Assembly: GCA_964603255.1 (NCBI GenBank)
Contig: CAZRVA010000003.1
Coordinates: forward strand, 1-64,000
Origin: UBA6183 sp964603255
Lineage (GTDB): Bacteria; Bacteroidota; Bacteroidia; UKL13-3
Direction: 5' to 3'
Length of the DNA stretch: 64,000 bases
Shown here: positions 25,800-33,233 of the stretch, in pieces
How the letters are laid out: each line of letters begins with the position of its first letter
Numbering within the stretch: position 1 is the stretch's first letter
Notes under the pieces: model-generated
Told to the model about the DNA's origin: nothing
Seen by the model: only the letters and a program-made list of their open reading frames with translations
The model's database searches: none
Position numbers and translations under genes: made by a program

Positions 25800-25828
25800 A
25801 AGTCCTGAACAAAACTCAGGACTTTTTT
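25800..25828. terminator. Convergent terminator between the HIT gene and ruvC
   Basis: AAGTCCTGA (25800-25808) pairs with TCAGGACTT (25816-25824), followed by a T-run on the plus strand. The ruvC stop codon (25816-25818 on the minus strand) lies inside the right arm, so ruvC coding sequence reaches into the hairpin. Confidence 0.85.
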
Positions 25829-26466
25829 ATTTTATTAGGGTTTGAATTAACATAAGCCTCCCACGAACTTACTTTTTTACGCGTGGTTTTTGTTTTGGTA
25901 ATTTTTGAAGCGGCAGCCAACACATTTGTGTTTTGTATAAAATGACAATAGGCTGCAGCAAGCCCGTCAGTAGCATCTAAAAACTCTGGTGTTTCTTTAA
26001 AGCCTAATAAACTTTGCAACATACTTGCCACTTGTTCTTTGGTAGCATTTCCGTTGCCTGTAATCGATTGTTTTATTTTTTTTGGTGAGTATTCATTCAC
26101 CGTCATTTCTCTGGTTATAGCAGCCGCAATAGCCACTCCTTGGGCTCTTCCAAGTTTTAACATACTTTGTACGTTTTTGCCAAAAAATGGTGCTTCAATG
26201 GCCAATTCATCAGGGGTATATTGATCGATTAATGCAGTTACACGTTCAAAAATACGCTTTAATCGTAAACTATGGTCGTCTAACTTATCAAGTTTAACAA
26301 TGCCTAGGCTAATTAAATATGCTTTCTTTTTTTCAATACCAATCAACCCATAACCCATAACAACTGTTCCCGGATCAATACCTAAAATTATTTTATCGTA
26401 ATTTTTTATCTGCGCTAAGTTGCCCAAAGTTGTTATGTTTGAAAAGTAATTAATAAATCTACTCAC
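25816..26466 (-). CDS. ruvC: Crossover junction endodeoxyribonuclease RuvC
   Basis: Resolves Holliday junctions together with RuvAB. The RNase H-like fold has catalytic Asp in ILGIDPGTVVMGYG, Glu in LAIEAPFFGKN and a C-terminal Asp pair in FLDATDGLAAAYCH. The start is uncertain. GTG at 26464-26466 gives 216 residues (MSRFINYF...), and TTG at 26425-26427 gives a shorter form closer to usual family starts. An ATG further upstream would run into the divergent gene and reads as a hydrophobic, unlikely N-terminus. The C-terminal tail TKTKTTRKKVSSWEAYVNSN is basic and extended. Confidence 0.93.
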   Translation of the reverse strand: MSRFINYFSNITTLGNLAQIKNYDKIILGIDPGTVVMGYGLIGIEKKKAYLISLGIVKLDKLDDHSLRLKRIFERVTALIDQYTPDELAIEAPFFGKNVQSMLKLGRAQGVAIAAAITREMTVNEYSPKKIKQSITGNGNATKEQVASMLQSLLGFKETPEFLDATDGLAAAYCHFIQNTNVLAAASKITKTKTTRKKVSSWEAYVNSNPNKIKKS

Positions 26467-26483
26467 GCAAGTTACAAAACACT

Positions 26484-27443
26484 TTGATAGCTGAACAGCC
26501 ATACATAAAAAAAATAATAACAGTTGTAAAGTTTGCCTTATTGCCACTAACATTTGGCTTTATATTTTACAAGCTGTTTTATGCTTACAACCTAGATAAG
26601 CTTTGGCACGAAACCACTATAGTTTGGGATTTTCAATCTTTAGCGTTGCTGTTTTTTACAATTTTATTAATGGTATTTAATTGGTTGCTCGAAACTTTAA
26701 AGTGGCGTTTGTTGGTTCAAAAAAACGAAAACATAACGTTTAACGAAGCATTACAAGGTGTTTTATCTGGTGTGGCTTTAAATATGATTACACCAAACCA
26801 ATTGGGCGATTTTGTGGGTAGGGTAATTCACCTTAAAAAGCTGGATAAAGTAAGAGGAACATTAATTACCGTAATTGGTCATACCGCACAAGTTATCATG
26901 ACGGCTGCTTTTGGTTTATGTGCTTTAATTTGGTTTTTGTTTTACAATCAAACCATTACCGAAACACAAAGTAATACGGCATACTCAGTTTTATTGGTAT
27001 TGGTAATACTAACCATTGTTGCATACTTAAATATGGCGTGGTTATCTAAACTCAAAATTACTGCTAAAGTTAAACCATACCTTGATGTATTTAAATTGTA
27101 TAAACGAAGTGAGTTGATGCAAATACTTATGGTTTCGTTTTTGCGTTACATCATTTTCTTAGCACAATATTATTGTTTGCTTTTGTTGTTTAGGGTTGAT
27201 GTAACTTTTGCCCAAGGCATGGCATGTATTATTGCTACCTTATGCGCACAATCGTTTGTACCAAGTTTTATTTTGGTTGAAGTAGGTATGCGTGGTGCTA
27301 GTGCTTTGTGGTTTTTTGGGATGTTTACAGCTGTAGTAACGCCTGTTTTGTTAACTGCCTATTCGTTGTGGATCATTAATTTAATGATACCTGGTTTGGT
27401 GGGTTTAGTGTTTATTTTAAATTGGAGGCAAGTAAATAAATGA
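26484..27443 (+). CDS. UPF0104 / lysylphosphatidylglycerol synthetase-type membrane protein
   Basis: 319 residues with about eight membrane helices and the family landmarks ALQGVLSGVALNMITPNQLGD, GRVIHLKKL and VGMRGASALWFFG. Such proteins (the flippase half of MprF and relatives) occur beside glycosyltransferases in Bacteroidota. The only usable start is TTG 26484, as no in-frame ATG precedes the first helix. Its stop overlaps the start of the glycosyltransferase gene by four bases, so the two are translationally coupled and probably act in the same lipid or glycan pathway. Confidence 0.82.
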   Translation: MIAEQPYIKKIITVVKFALLPLTFGFIFYKLFYAYNLDKLWHETTIVWDFQSLALLFFTILLMVFNWLLETLKWRLLVQKNENITFNEALQGVLSGVALNMITPNQLGDFVGRVIHLKKLDKVRGTLITVIGHTAQVIMTAAFGLCALIWFLFYNQTITETQSNTAYSVLLVLVILTIVAYLNMAWLSKLKITAKVKPYLDVFKLYKRSELMQILMVSFLRYIIFLAQYYCLLLLFRVDVTFAQGMACIIATLCAQSFVPSFILVEVGMRGASALWFFGMFTAVVTPVLLTAYSLWIINLMIPGLVGLVFILNWRQVNK

Positions 27444-28561
27444 TGATGTTTTTGTTTTATGTTTCGTTGGTATTGCTTGCTTTTTATGTGCTGTTAATTG
27501 GTATTTATTGGTTAGGTTGGTTGGCTATTAAACCTTTTGATAATGATACTTCCAATTTTAAAAATAAATTTTCCATATTGGTTCCTGCACGTAATGAAGA
27601 ATTAGTAATTACACACTGTTTGCAATCCATAATCAACCAAAACTACGATAACACGTGTTACGAAATTATGGTGATAAACGATTACTCGACTGACGATACA
27701 GCAGGTGTAGTGAGTAAGTTTATCAACCAAAACCCTGAATACAATATTAGGTTAATTAATATGGTTGATGATGGACAACAACGTAAACTAAAAAAAGCAG
27801 CCATTACTTTTGCCATTGAACAAGCTCTTCATCCATACATTATTTTAACTGATGCCGATTGTACACGTGGTAAAAATTGGTTAACTACCATCAATAATTT
27901 TATTGCTGAAAACGACAGTAAACTTATTTACGCTCCGGTTGAATTTAAAGCGGATAATACTTTTGAAAAAATACAATCGTTAGAGTTTGCCGGATTAGTT
28001 GGTATTGGTGCATCTGCAATTCAACTTCAAAATCCCAACATGTGTAGTGCTGCCAATTTAATTTTTGAGAAAAATGTTTTTAACGAGGTTGGCGGTTACA
28101 AAGGAAACGATGGAATAGCCAGTGGCGATGATGAATTTTTGTTACATAAAGTTTTTAAACGTTACCCCGATAATATTCATTTCTTAAAACACATCGATGC
28201 CGTTGTATCTACAACTGCTAATGCATCTATACAACAGTTGGCCGACCAGCGTAAACGTTGGGTAAGTAAAAGCACCAAATATGAAAACCGATACATTACA
28301 GCGGTTATGGTGGGTGCGTATTTATTTAATTTTGTAGTGGCGCTACAACTCATTATTAATTTTAAAATTGGGTTGATTTTATTGTTGGCAAAAGCCACTA
28401 TTGAAGGCCTATTTTTGTATGATGTGATGCGGTTTTTTAAGCGACAAAAATATTTATTGTTTTTACCATTGGCCGAACCGTTTCATATTTTATATGTTTT
28501 AATTATTGGTATTTGGGGCAACTTAGGTACATACAATTGGAAGGATAGAAAACTTAATTAG
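27440..28561 (+). CDS. Membrane glycosyltransferase family 2
   Basis: 373 residues. One N-terminal membrane helix, then a GT-A domain: FSILVPARNEE, INDYSTDDTAGV, the nucleotide-sugar/metal motif LTDADCTRG, acidic SGDDEFLLHKVF and the processive-type QRKRWVSKSTK (Q-x-x-R-W). Two or three further helices close the protein. This layout is that of chitin/hyaluronan-like or lipid-linked glycosyltransferases. The coupled UPF0104 partner upstream supports a membrane-glycolipid role; the sugar is unknown. Confidence 0.9.
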   Translation: MMMFLFYVSLVLLAFYVLLIGIYWLGWLAIKPFDNDTSNFKNKFSILVPARNEELVITHCLQSIINQNYDNTCYEIMVINDYSTDDTAGVVSKFINQNPEYNIRLINMVDDGQQRKLKKAAITFAIEQALHPYIILTDADCTRGKNWLTTINNFIAENDSKLIYAPVEFKADNTFEKIQSLEFAGLVGIGASAIQLQNPNMCSAANLIFEKNVFNEVGGYKGNDGIASGDDEFLLHKVFKRYPDNIHFLKHIDAVVSTTANASIQQLADQRKRWVSKSTKYENRYITAVMVGAYLFNFVVALQLIINFKIGLILLLAKATIEGLFLYDVMRFFKRQKYLLFLPLAEPFHILYVLIIGIWGNLGTYNWKDRKLN

Positions 28562-28568
28562 AATTTTA

Positions 28569-28841
28569 ATGGAATCACAACTAAGCGATATAGAATACGA
28601 TATTTTAAATGCCATTTATTTTGTTGAACCTTTTGAAAATATATTGGCCGAATGCAATGCTGCTCCTAACGTAGTGGCTGATGTTTTAAAACAACTCATA
28701 GCTAAAAAATATGTAGTAGCTATGCGTTTTGATGAAGAACAACAAGAATACGTGCGTAGTTTTATTTATGATACCGATAACATGCACGCATACGCTTATT
28801 TGGCCACCAAAGAAGGATTGTTGGTGCATAATAGCAAGTGA
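28569..28841 (+). CDS. Small winged-helix-like protein, unknown function
   Basis: 90 residues (MESQLSDIEYDILNAIYFVE...). The alternation of three helices with a LIAKKYVVAMRFD hairpin-like segment suggests a degenerate winged helix, with VLKQLIAKKYV in the recognition position. No catalytic residues seen. It starts seven bases after the glycosyltransferase and may be part of that operon, perhaps as a regulator or structural partner. The fold is a guess from pattern. Confidence 0.7.
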   Translation: MESQLSDIEYDILNAIYFVEPFENILAECNAAPNVVADVLKQLIAKKYVVAMRFDEEQQEYVRSFIYDTDNMHAYAYLATKEGLLVHNSK

Positions 28842-28867
28842 AATTGTAAATTCGAAAATCGAAATTC

Positions 28868-28973
28868 GAAATGAGGTTCAGCGGAACTAAAATAGAAACG
28901 AAGTTCAGCGAAGCTAAATTCAAAATATCGAATGATGAATTATGAATGTTGAAACGTAGTTCAGCGGAGCTAA
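28868..28973 (+). repeat. Three dispersed copies of a 23-base stem-loop repeat
   Basis: Copies at 28868-28890, 28895-28917 and 28951-28973 share a core AGTTCAGCG(G/A)AGCTAA. Each can fold as a five-pair stem around the loop AGCG (copy 1 GGTTC/GAACT, copy 3 AGTTC/GAGCT, copy 2 with one mismatch). Changes in one arm are partly matched in the other. Spacers are 4 and 33 bases. The stretch 28842-29134 holds no supported gene. Confidence 0.65.
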
Positions 28974-29057
28974 TTATGAAGTTAGGAAGAAACTTACTCT
29001 TGAACGATACAACAAACCATAAACAACAAATACAGACGCTGCGGTCTGTACCTGCGG

Positions 29058-29134
29058 CCAATCAACTAATAACAAATCAACTATTCAACCAATTAACCAA
29101 CCAACCAATCAACCAATATCCAATCAACCAAACA
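29058..29134 (+). repeat. AACCAA/ATCAACCAA simple repeat in the leader of the oxidoreductase
   Basis: The bases before the start codon are built almost entirely of A, C and T in repeats of (A/T)(A/C)AACCAA and CAATCAACCA units. The upstream reading frame here translates to a low-complexity N/Q/P string, which argues against the longer start at 28946. Confidence 0.6.
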
Positions 29135-30133
29135 ATGAAAGCCATCATACTACAAGGAATCAACCAACCATTAACTTCTACAGATGTTGAAAAACCAACT
29201 TTGCAAGCAGGTGAAGTATTGGTAAAAGTGAAAGCCGCAGCTTTTAACCACCGCGATTATTGGATTCAAAAAGGGCAATATGGTGGGTTGCGTTTTCCGA
29301 GTATTCAAGGTAGTGATGGGTGTGGAATGGTGGAGTCTGTTTATGATGATGAAAACAAACATTGGTTGGGCAAAGAGGTGGTGATTAATCCATCTTTAAA
29401 TTGGGGAAGTAACCCGAACACGCAAGCCAAAGATTACATTATTTTAGGCATGGCACAAGATGGTACTTTTGCAGAGTATGTGAAAGTTCAAGCACGTTTG
29501 TTGCACGAAAAACCAACACATTTAACAGCCGAGCAAGCTGCTGCATTTCCGCTTGCAGGTTTAACAGGATTTAGGGCTTTAATGACAAGAGCTGCAGCCA
29601 AACCGGGTGATACGGTTTTGATTACCGGTGCAGGTGGTGGTGTGGCCTTGTTTTGTGTGCAGTTCGCCATTGCTTTAGGTTGCAATGTTTATGTAACATC
29701 TGGTAGTGATGATAAAATTGCTAAAGCTGTTGCCATGGGTGCCAAAGGTGGCGTAAACTATAAAAAGGAAAATTGGCACAAAGAGGTACAAAAAATGAGT
29801 GGTGGTTTTGATGCCATTGTTGACAGTGCTTGCGGTGAACAATTCGAGAAATTGATTGATATATGCAAACCTGCCGGACGAATTGCATTTTACGGTGCAA
29901 CCTTAGGTGCGTTTAATAGTGGTGTACCGGCAAAAATATTTTGGAAACAACTTACCATTTGTGGTAGTACCATGGGTAACGATGAGGAGTTTGCTGCTAT
30001 GGTTAAGTTTATTGCCGAACATAAAATTGTACCTGTGGTAGATGAAGTTTTTCCATTAGCACAAGCACAAACAGCTGTAGAAAAAATGGCAAGGGGAGAA
30101 CAGTTTGGTAAGATTGTGTTGAGGGTTGATTAA
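29135..30133 (+). CDS. Zinc-type / quinone-oxidoreductase-like alcohol dehydrogenase (MDR family)
   Basis: 332 residues from ATG 29135 (MKAIILQGINQPL). The GroES-like N-terminal domain has AAFNHRDYWIQKGQYGG and GSDGCGMVESV. The Rossmann domain has VLITGAGGGVALFCVQFAIA and the end is FGKIVLRVD. The four-Cys structural zinc lobe is missing, so it belongs to the quinone-reductase/crotonyl reductase side of the MDR superfamily. Substrate unknown. The longer frame beginning at 28946 would translate the simple repeat and is rejected. Confidence 0.88.
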   Translation: MKAIILQGINQPLTSTDVEKPTLQAGEVLVKVKAAAFNHRDYWIQKGQYGGLRFPSIQGSDGCGMVESVYDDENKHWLGKEVVINPSLNWGSNPNTQAKDYIILGMAQDGTFAEYVKVQARLLHEKPTHLTAEQAAAFPLAGLTGFRALMTRAAAKPGDTVLITGAGGGVALFCVQFAIALGCNVYVTSGSDDKIAKAVAMGAKGGVNYKKENWHKEVQKMSGGFDAIVDSACGEQFEKLIDICKPAGRIAFYGATLGAFNSGVPAKIFWKQLTICGSTMGNDEEFAAMVKFIAEHKIVPVVDEVFPLAQAQTAVEKMARGEQFGKIVLRVD

Positions 30134-30153
30134 TTTTAACTTCAGCAAGCCGC

Positions 30154-31233
30154 ATGCAAACAAACCATAACGAAAGAATAGTACAATTAGACGGGCTGCG
30201 CTTTTTTGCAGTGGTAATGGTGATGTTGGCACATTGGATGCAATGGCAGTGGACTAATCCAATTTTAAAAGTATTTCCGTTTACACATGGTGTTACTTTG
30301 TTTTTTGTGTTAAGTGGATTTTTAATTACGGGTATTTTATTGCAATCAAACCAAAATATTAAAGCAGATAAGATAAGCAGACCCAAAGCAATTAAACATT
30401 TTTATGTGCGCAGGCTGCTCAGGATTTTTCCGGTTTATTACATCTTGTTGTTTTATTTATTTGCTATCAACTATAAAAATATCAGGGAGATATTTCCTTG
30501 GTTGGTTACTTATACTTCAAACATTTACCAATACATCAACCTAACTTTTGTTGGCGATTTTAACCACTTTTGGTCGTTAGCGGTAGAAGAGCAATTTTAT
30601 TTGTTTTGGCCTTTATTGATTGTGTTTTTAGGCAGAAAACATCCCCTTGCGTTGATCTTATCAACCATGATCATTTCACTGTTGGCCCGTGTAAGTATTT
30701 TTTTGTTTACAGATAATTGGTTGGCCACATCATACGCAACCATTTGTTGCATGAGCACATTTGGTGTTGGTGCATTATTGGCTTACATTAAAATGTACAA
30801 AAGCAATTGGTTGATGTGGTTATCAAAACCTATTTGGTTGTATGGAATTTTGCTTGTTTATTCAATTACATTTTTTCTGTTACACCAACAACAATGGTAC
30901 AAAGAAACCTTGGATGAAATTTTGTTTGCTGTATTATCCGCCCTAATTATTTTAAGGGCATCAACCAACGGATTTAAAGGGATTTTTAAATGGGTTTTAG
31001 AAAACCCGAGTATTGTGTATTCCGGTAAAATATCATACGGATTATATGTTTATCACTTATTCATGCCAACCCTTTATTTTTGGCTCGTACCGCATATTGG
31101 TTTACAACTTAACAACAAATACGTTTATTTCTTGGCGTATTATTTACTTACGTTTTTATTGGCATGGATATCATGGTTGATTATTGAAAAGCCAATACAG
31201 AATTGGAGAAACAAAAAGTTTAAGTTGAGTTAG
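30154..31233 (+). CDS. Acyltransferase 3 family (OafA/YrhL-type) membrane O-acyltransferase
   Basis: 359 residues with about ten membrane helices. It starts with the family signature IVQLDGLRFFAVVMVMLAHW (catalytic-type His in LAHW), then FFVLSGFLITGILL, the YVRRLLRIFPVYY segment and HFWSLAVEEQFYLFWPLL. These enzymes acetylate surface glycans or lipids. The nearest sugar genes are the upstream glycosyltransferase and the 37-42 kb cluster. It ends against a decayed fragment on the other strand. Confidence 0.93.
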   Translation: MQTNHNERIVQLDGLRFFAVVMVMLAHWMQWQWTNPILKVFPFTHGVTLFFVLSGFLITGILLQSNQNIKADKISRPKAIKHFYVRRLLRIFPVYYILLFYLFAINYKNIREIFPWLVTYTSNIYQYINLTFVGDFNHFWSLAVEEQFYLFWPLLIVFLGRKHPLALILSTMIISLLARVSIFLFTDNWLATSYATICCMSTFGVGALLAYIKMYKSNWLMWLSKPIWLYGILLVYSITFFLLHQQQWYKETLDEILFAVLSALIILRASTNGFKGIFKWVLENPSIVYSGKISYGLYVYHLFMPTLYFWLVPHIGLQLNNKYVYFLAYYLLTFLLAWISWLIIEKPIQNWRNKKFKLS

Positions 31234-31272
31234 TTTCTCTTATAAATATCCGGCATTTGTAAATTAATATTA
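31230..31272 (-). pseudogene. Decayed duplicate of the 3' end of the TRIC/UPF0126 gene
   Basis: On the minus strand this encodes ...INLQMPDIYKRN-stop. The intact gene at 32416 ends ...FNLHMPDIYKRG-stop. The DNA is nearly identical over about 35 bases (shared core AAATATCCGGCAT, with neighbouring bases differing at scattered sites), and similarity fades upstream. It therefore looks like the leftover of a duplicated or recombined copy, abutting the acyltransferase stop codon. Confidence 0.6.
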
Positions 31273-31536
31273 GCAGAGCAAGAATTGCACATAACCCCAC
31301 AGCAGTTTAATGCACTTACACTACAACAAAGGGCGGAATTTTTTCACGTTTATTTAAATGGTTGGGTTTAGGTGGCTTGATTTCAAGGTATGGTCAATAC
31401 GAGGAGCCAGGCAGGAGAACCGAGGGGGCATATGCCTTTGGTAACATAATTTGCAGACATACAAATTAATATAAGAGCTATAGGCTTGTTTATTTTAAAT
31501 TTGTTTCTAATTTCACTTTAACAAACCAAACCCACT
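31273..31536. other. Intergenic, contains a GC-richer unexplained block
   Basis: No reading frame is supported. The block 31381-31440 is richer in G and C than its surroundings and includes GAGGAGCCAGGCAGGAGAAC and a palindrome GGCATATGCC (31427-31436), resembling an eroded insertion or structured RNA. A -7-like TAAATTTG at 31496-31503 may serve the lipoprotein gene, but no -33 box is seen. Confidence 0.4.
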
Positions 31537-32103
31537 ATGAAAAAAATAGTAAACATTTTTACCATTACAACCATTTTGTTGCTTACCATTACAAGTTGTA
31601 GTACCGAGTGTGATGAACCAACTAAGGTGCCACTTAAACGGCTTAATGAGTATGTATCTTACACTGGTTACGATACGTTACGTTTTTTACACAACAACAC
31701 CGATACGCAAACATTTATAGGGCAGGGCATAAATTATTTTTGGGTGCGTAAGCCCGCATTTGACGATACCCAATGCCCGGAAGACCATGAAAGCCTTGCA
31801 ATTCAATTTAAGAATCATCAAAATGGGGATGTAATTAAAATGGAATACGTTTATGATTACGAAGAGTTTAATGGTAAAAATTATTTAAGGTTTTATTTCA
31901 ACTCAATAAATATGGGAACAGATCAAAAGATTTATAACGATGTTCTCATTAATTTTAATGGTTATTTGTACAGTAGGCTTTATTTTTTCTCAGAAAGTAA
32001 AGATACGCTTCAATATATTGCATATAGTTCGCCTTTAACTAATGGTTATGGAGGAATCATTAAGATTAAAATAAGTAATAAAACTTTTTCCATAATTAGA
32101 TAG
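31537..32103 (+). CDS. Putative lipoprotein, unknown function
   Basis: 188 residues. Signal peptide MKKIVNIFTITTILLLTITS followed by the lipobox Cys (SC-STECDE), so it is predicted to be lipidated. The rest is rich in aromatic and polar residues (YVYDYEEFNGKNYLRFYF) with beta-strand character, and I do not recognise the family. It lies in a patch of decayed and repeated DNA with no operon partner except possibly the tiny exported ORF after it. Confidence 0.7.
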   Translation: MKKIVNIFTITTILLLTITSCSTECDEPTKVPLKRLNEYVSYTGYDTLRFLHNNTDTQTFIGQGINYFWVRKPAFDDTQCPEDHESLAIQFKNHQNGDVIKMEYVYDYEEFNGKNYLRFYFNSINMGTDQKIYNDVLINFNGYLYSRLYFFSESKDTLQYIAYSSPLTNGYGGIIKIKISNKTFSIIR

Positions 32104-32111
32104 TTTTAACT

Positions 32112-32273
32112 ATGAAATACATTCTATTAATAGCTCTAATAATTGTTAGTGGAAACGTTAATGCATCTGTTGAAAAATTTGCAGTCGCTGATTCATTATC
32201 AAGTGTGTATAAGTCCGTTCACGCTGACGTGTTGTCAATGTGTCGAAAAGCAAACAATAGAATAAAATCTTAA
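32112..32273 (+). CDS. Possible 53-residue exported peptide
   Basis: Starts nine bases after the lipoprotein. It begins MKYILLIALIIVSGNVNASV, a good hydrophobic signal segment with an A-x-A-like site, then FAVADSLSSVYKSVHADVL and MCRKANNRIKS. The small size and lack of a recognised family make it uncertain. It could be the start of a truncated gene, since sequence after the stop codon (32274-32415) has no frame of its own. Confidence 0.3.
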   Translation: MKYILLIALIIVSGNVNASVEKFAVADSLSSVYKSVHADVLSMCRKANNRIKS

Positions 32274-32415
32274 ACTACTTTTCAGCTGAGTAAATATATT
32301 TACGCGAGGTTTTACGTAAACAACTTATTTGATAGTGTTTAATACTGCTAGCAAAAAGGGTATAAAAATTATTTAACACTGACGGCACGTCCGCGTTAAA
32401 CTTGATCTTTCGTTC
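32274..32415. other. Non-coding stretch
   Basis: AT-rich sequence with a short palindrome TTTACGTAAA near 32311. No promoter box, terminator or coding frame seen. Confidence 0.4.
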
Positions 32416-33033
32416 TTAACCTCTCTTGTAAATATCCGGCATATGTAAATTAAAATACCTTGCACTTGCACGTATTACAATAATTACACAACCCGCTATA
32501 ATGCTCACTAAATTTTCATCAGGAATAAACTTAAGCAAACCAAAATATACTACACCACCTGCTATACATGCGCTGGCATACACATCCTTTCTAAACACAT
32601 AAGGAATTTCGTTTAACAATACATCGCGAATAATACCACCAAAACAACCGCTTATGGTACCAATGGCAACTGCAACTATGGGATGCAAACCAAAGGTGAT
32701 AGCTTTGGCAATGGCTACAACACAGAAAAATGCAAGCCCAATGGTATCTAACCAAAACATGGTGTGGTGAAACCTGCGAATGTATTTGGTAAAAAACAGT
32801 GCAATTAAATAACAAATAATTAGTGTGATGATGGTTTCTAAGTCTTTCATCCACGAAACGGGCAAACTGCCTATCATCATATCACGTAATGTACCACCAC
32901 CAATTGCGGTAACAAATGTGAGTACCAAAATGCCAAATACATCTAACTTTTTTTGCATGGCTGCCAACGCGCCACTAAAAGCAAATGCAATAATTCCAAG
33001 TAACTCAACAGTGTTATGAAAAGTAAAAAACAT
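32416..33033 (-). CDS. Trimeric intracellular cation channel (TRIC/UPF0126) family membrane protein
   Basis: 205 residues, about seven helices arranged as two repeated glycine-rich units: VTAIGGGTLRDMMIG and SGCFGGIIRDVLLNEIPYVF, the hallmark of the family. Prokaryotic relatives conduct monovalent cations. C-terminal LHMPDIYKRG is repeated in the decayed copy at 31230-31272. It stands alone on the minus strand with an A-rich upstream region. Confidence 0.92.
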   Translation of the reverse strand: MFFTFHNTVELLGIIAFAFSGALAAMQKKLDVFGILVLTFVTAIGGGTLRDMMIGSLPVSWMKDLETIITLIICYLIALFFTKYIRRFHHTMFWLDTIGLAFFCVVAIAKAITFGLHPIVAVAIGTISGCFGGIIRDVLLNEIPYVFRKDVYASACIAGGVVYFGLLKFIPDENLVSIIAGCVIIVIRASARYFNLHMPDIYKRG

Positions 33034-33106
33034 AGGTTTAGTTTAATGGTATAAAAGTAGTTTTTTTTAATGACTTTAAAGGCAACAACAAACCTCCATT
33101 AATATT

Positions 33107-33214
33107 TTACCACGAGGCACACAAAGGCATACACAAAGGTCACGAAATTCATACACTGATATTATCCCAATCCTTGTGTTCTTCGTGAAAAAACTTTGTG
33201 CACTTAGTGGTTAA
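33107..33214. repeat. MITE-like palindromic intergenic repeat
   Basis: The outer arms ACCACGAGGCACACAAAG (left) and CTTTGTGCACTTAGTGGT (right) match at 14 of 18 positions as an inverted repeat. Inner arms CACGAA and TTCGTG and several CACAAAGG-like motifs recur. No coding frame inside. The layout and motif are those of small palindromic repeats scattered between Bacteroidota genes. Confidence 0.65.
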
Positions 33215-33233
33215 TTAAATCTTCACCGTTAAT

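Noticed and set aside
26467..26553. Longer ruvC start at 26553 or 26502
   Set aside because: These codons overlap the divergent membrane-protein gene and encode a hydrophobic string not found in RuvC.
28868..28973. Possible CRISPR array
   Set aside because: Only three copies, spacers of 4 and 33 bases, and copies differ from each other; no cas genes nearby.
28946..29134. Longer N-terminus of the MDR oxidoreductase
   Set aside because: It would translate a simple AACCAA repeat and a dispersed stem-loop repeat into low-complexity N/Q-rich sequence absent from the family.
30009..30386. 125-codon minus-strand frame across the oxidoreductase-acyltransferase junction
   Set aside because: Covers the conserved ends of two plus-strand genes and has no recognisable domain.
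31381..31440. Group II intron domain
   Set aside because: Only a loose likeness in the GAGCC...GAACC strings; no reverse transcriptase frame and no clear domain V hairpin.
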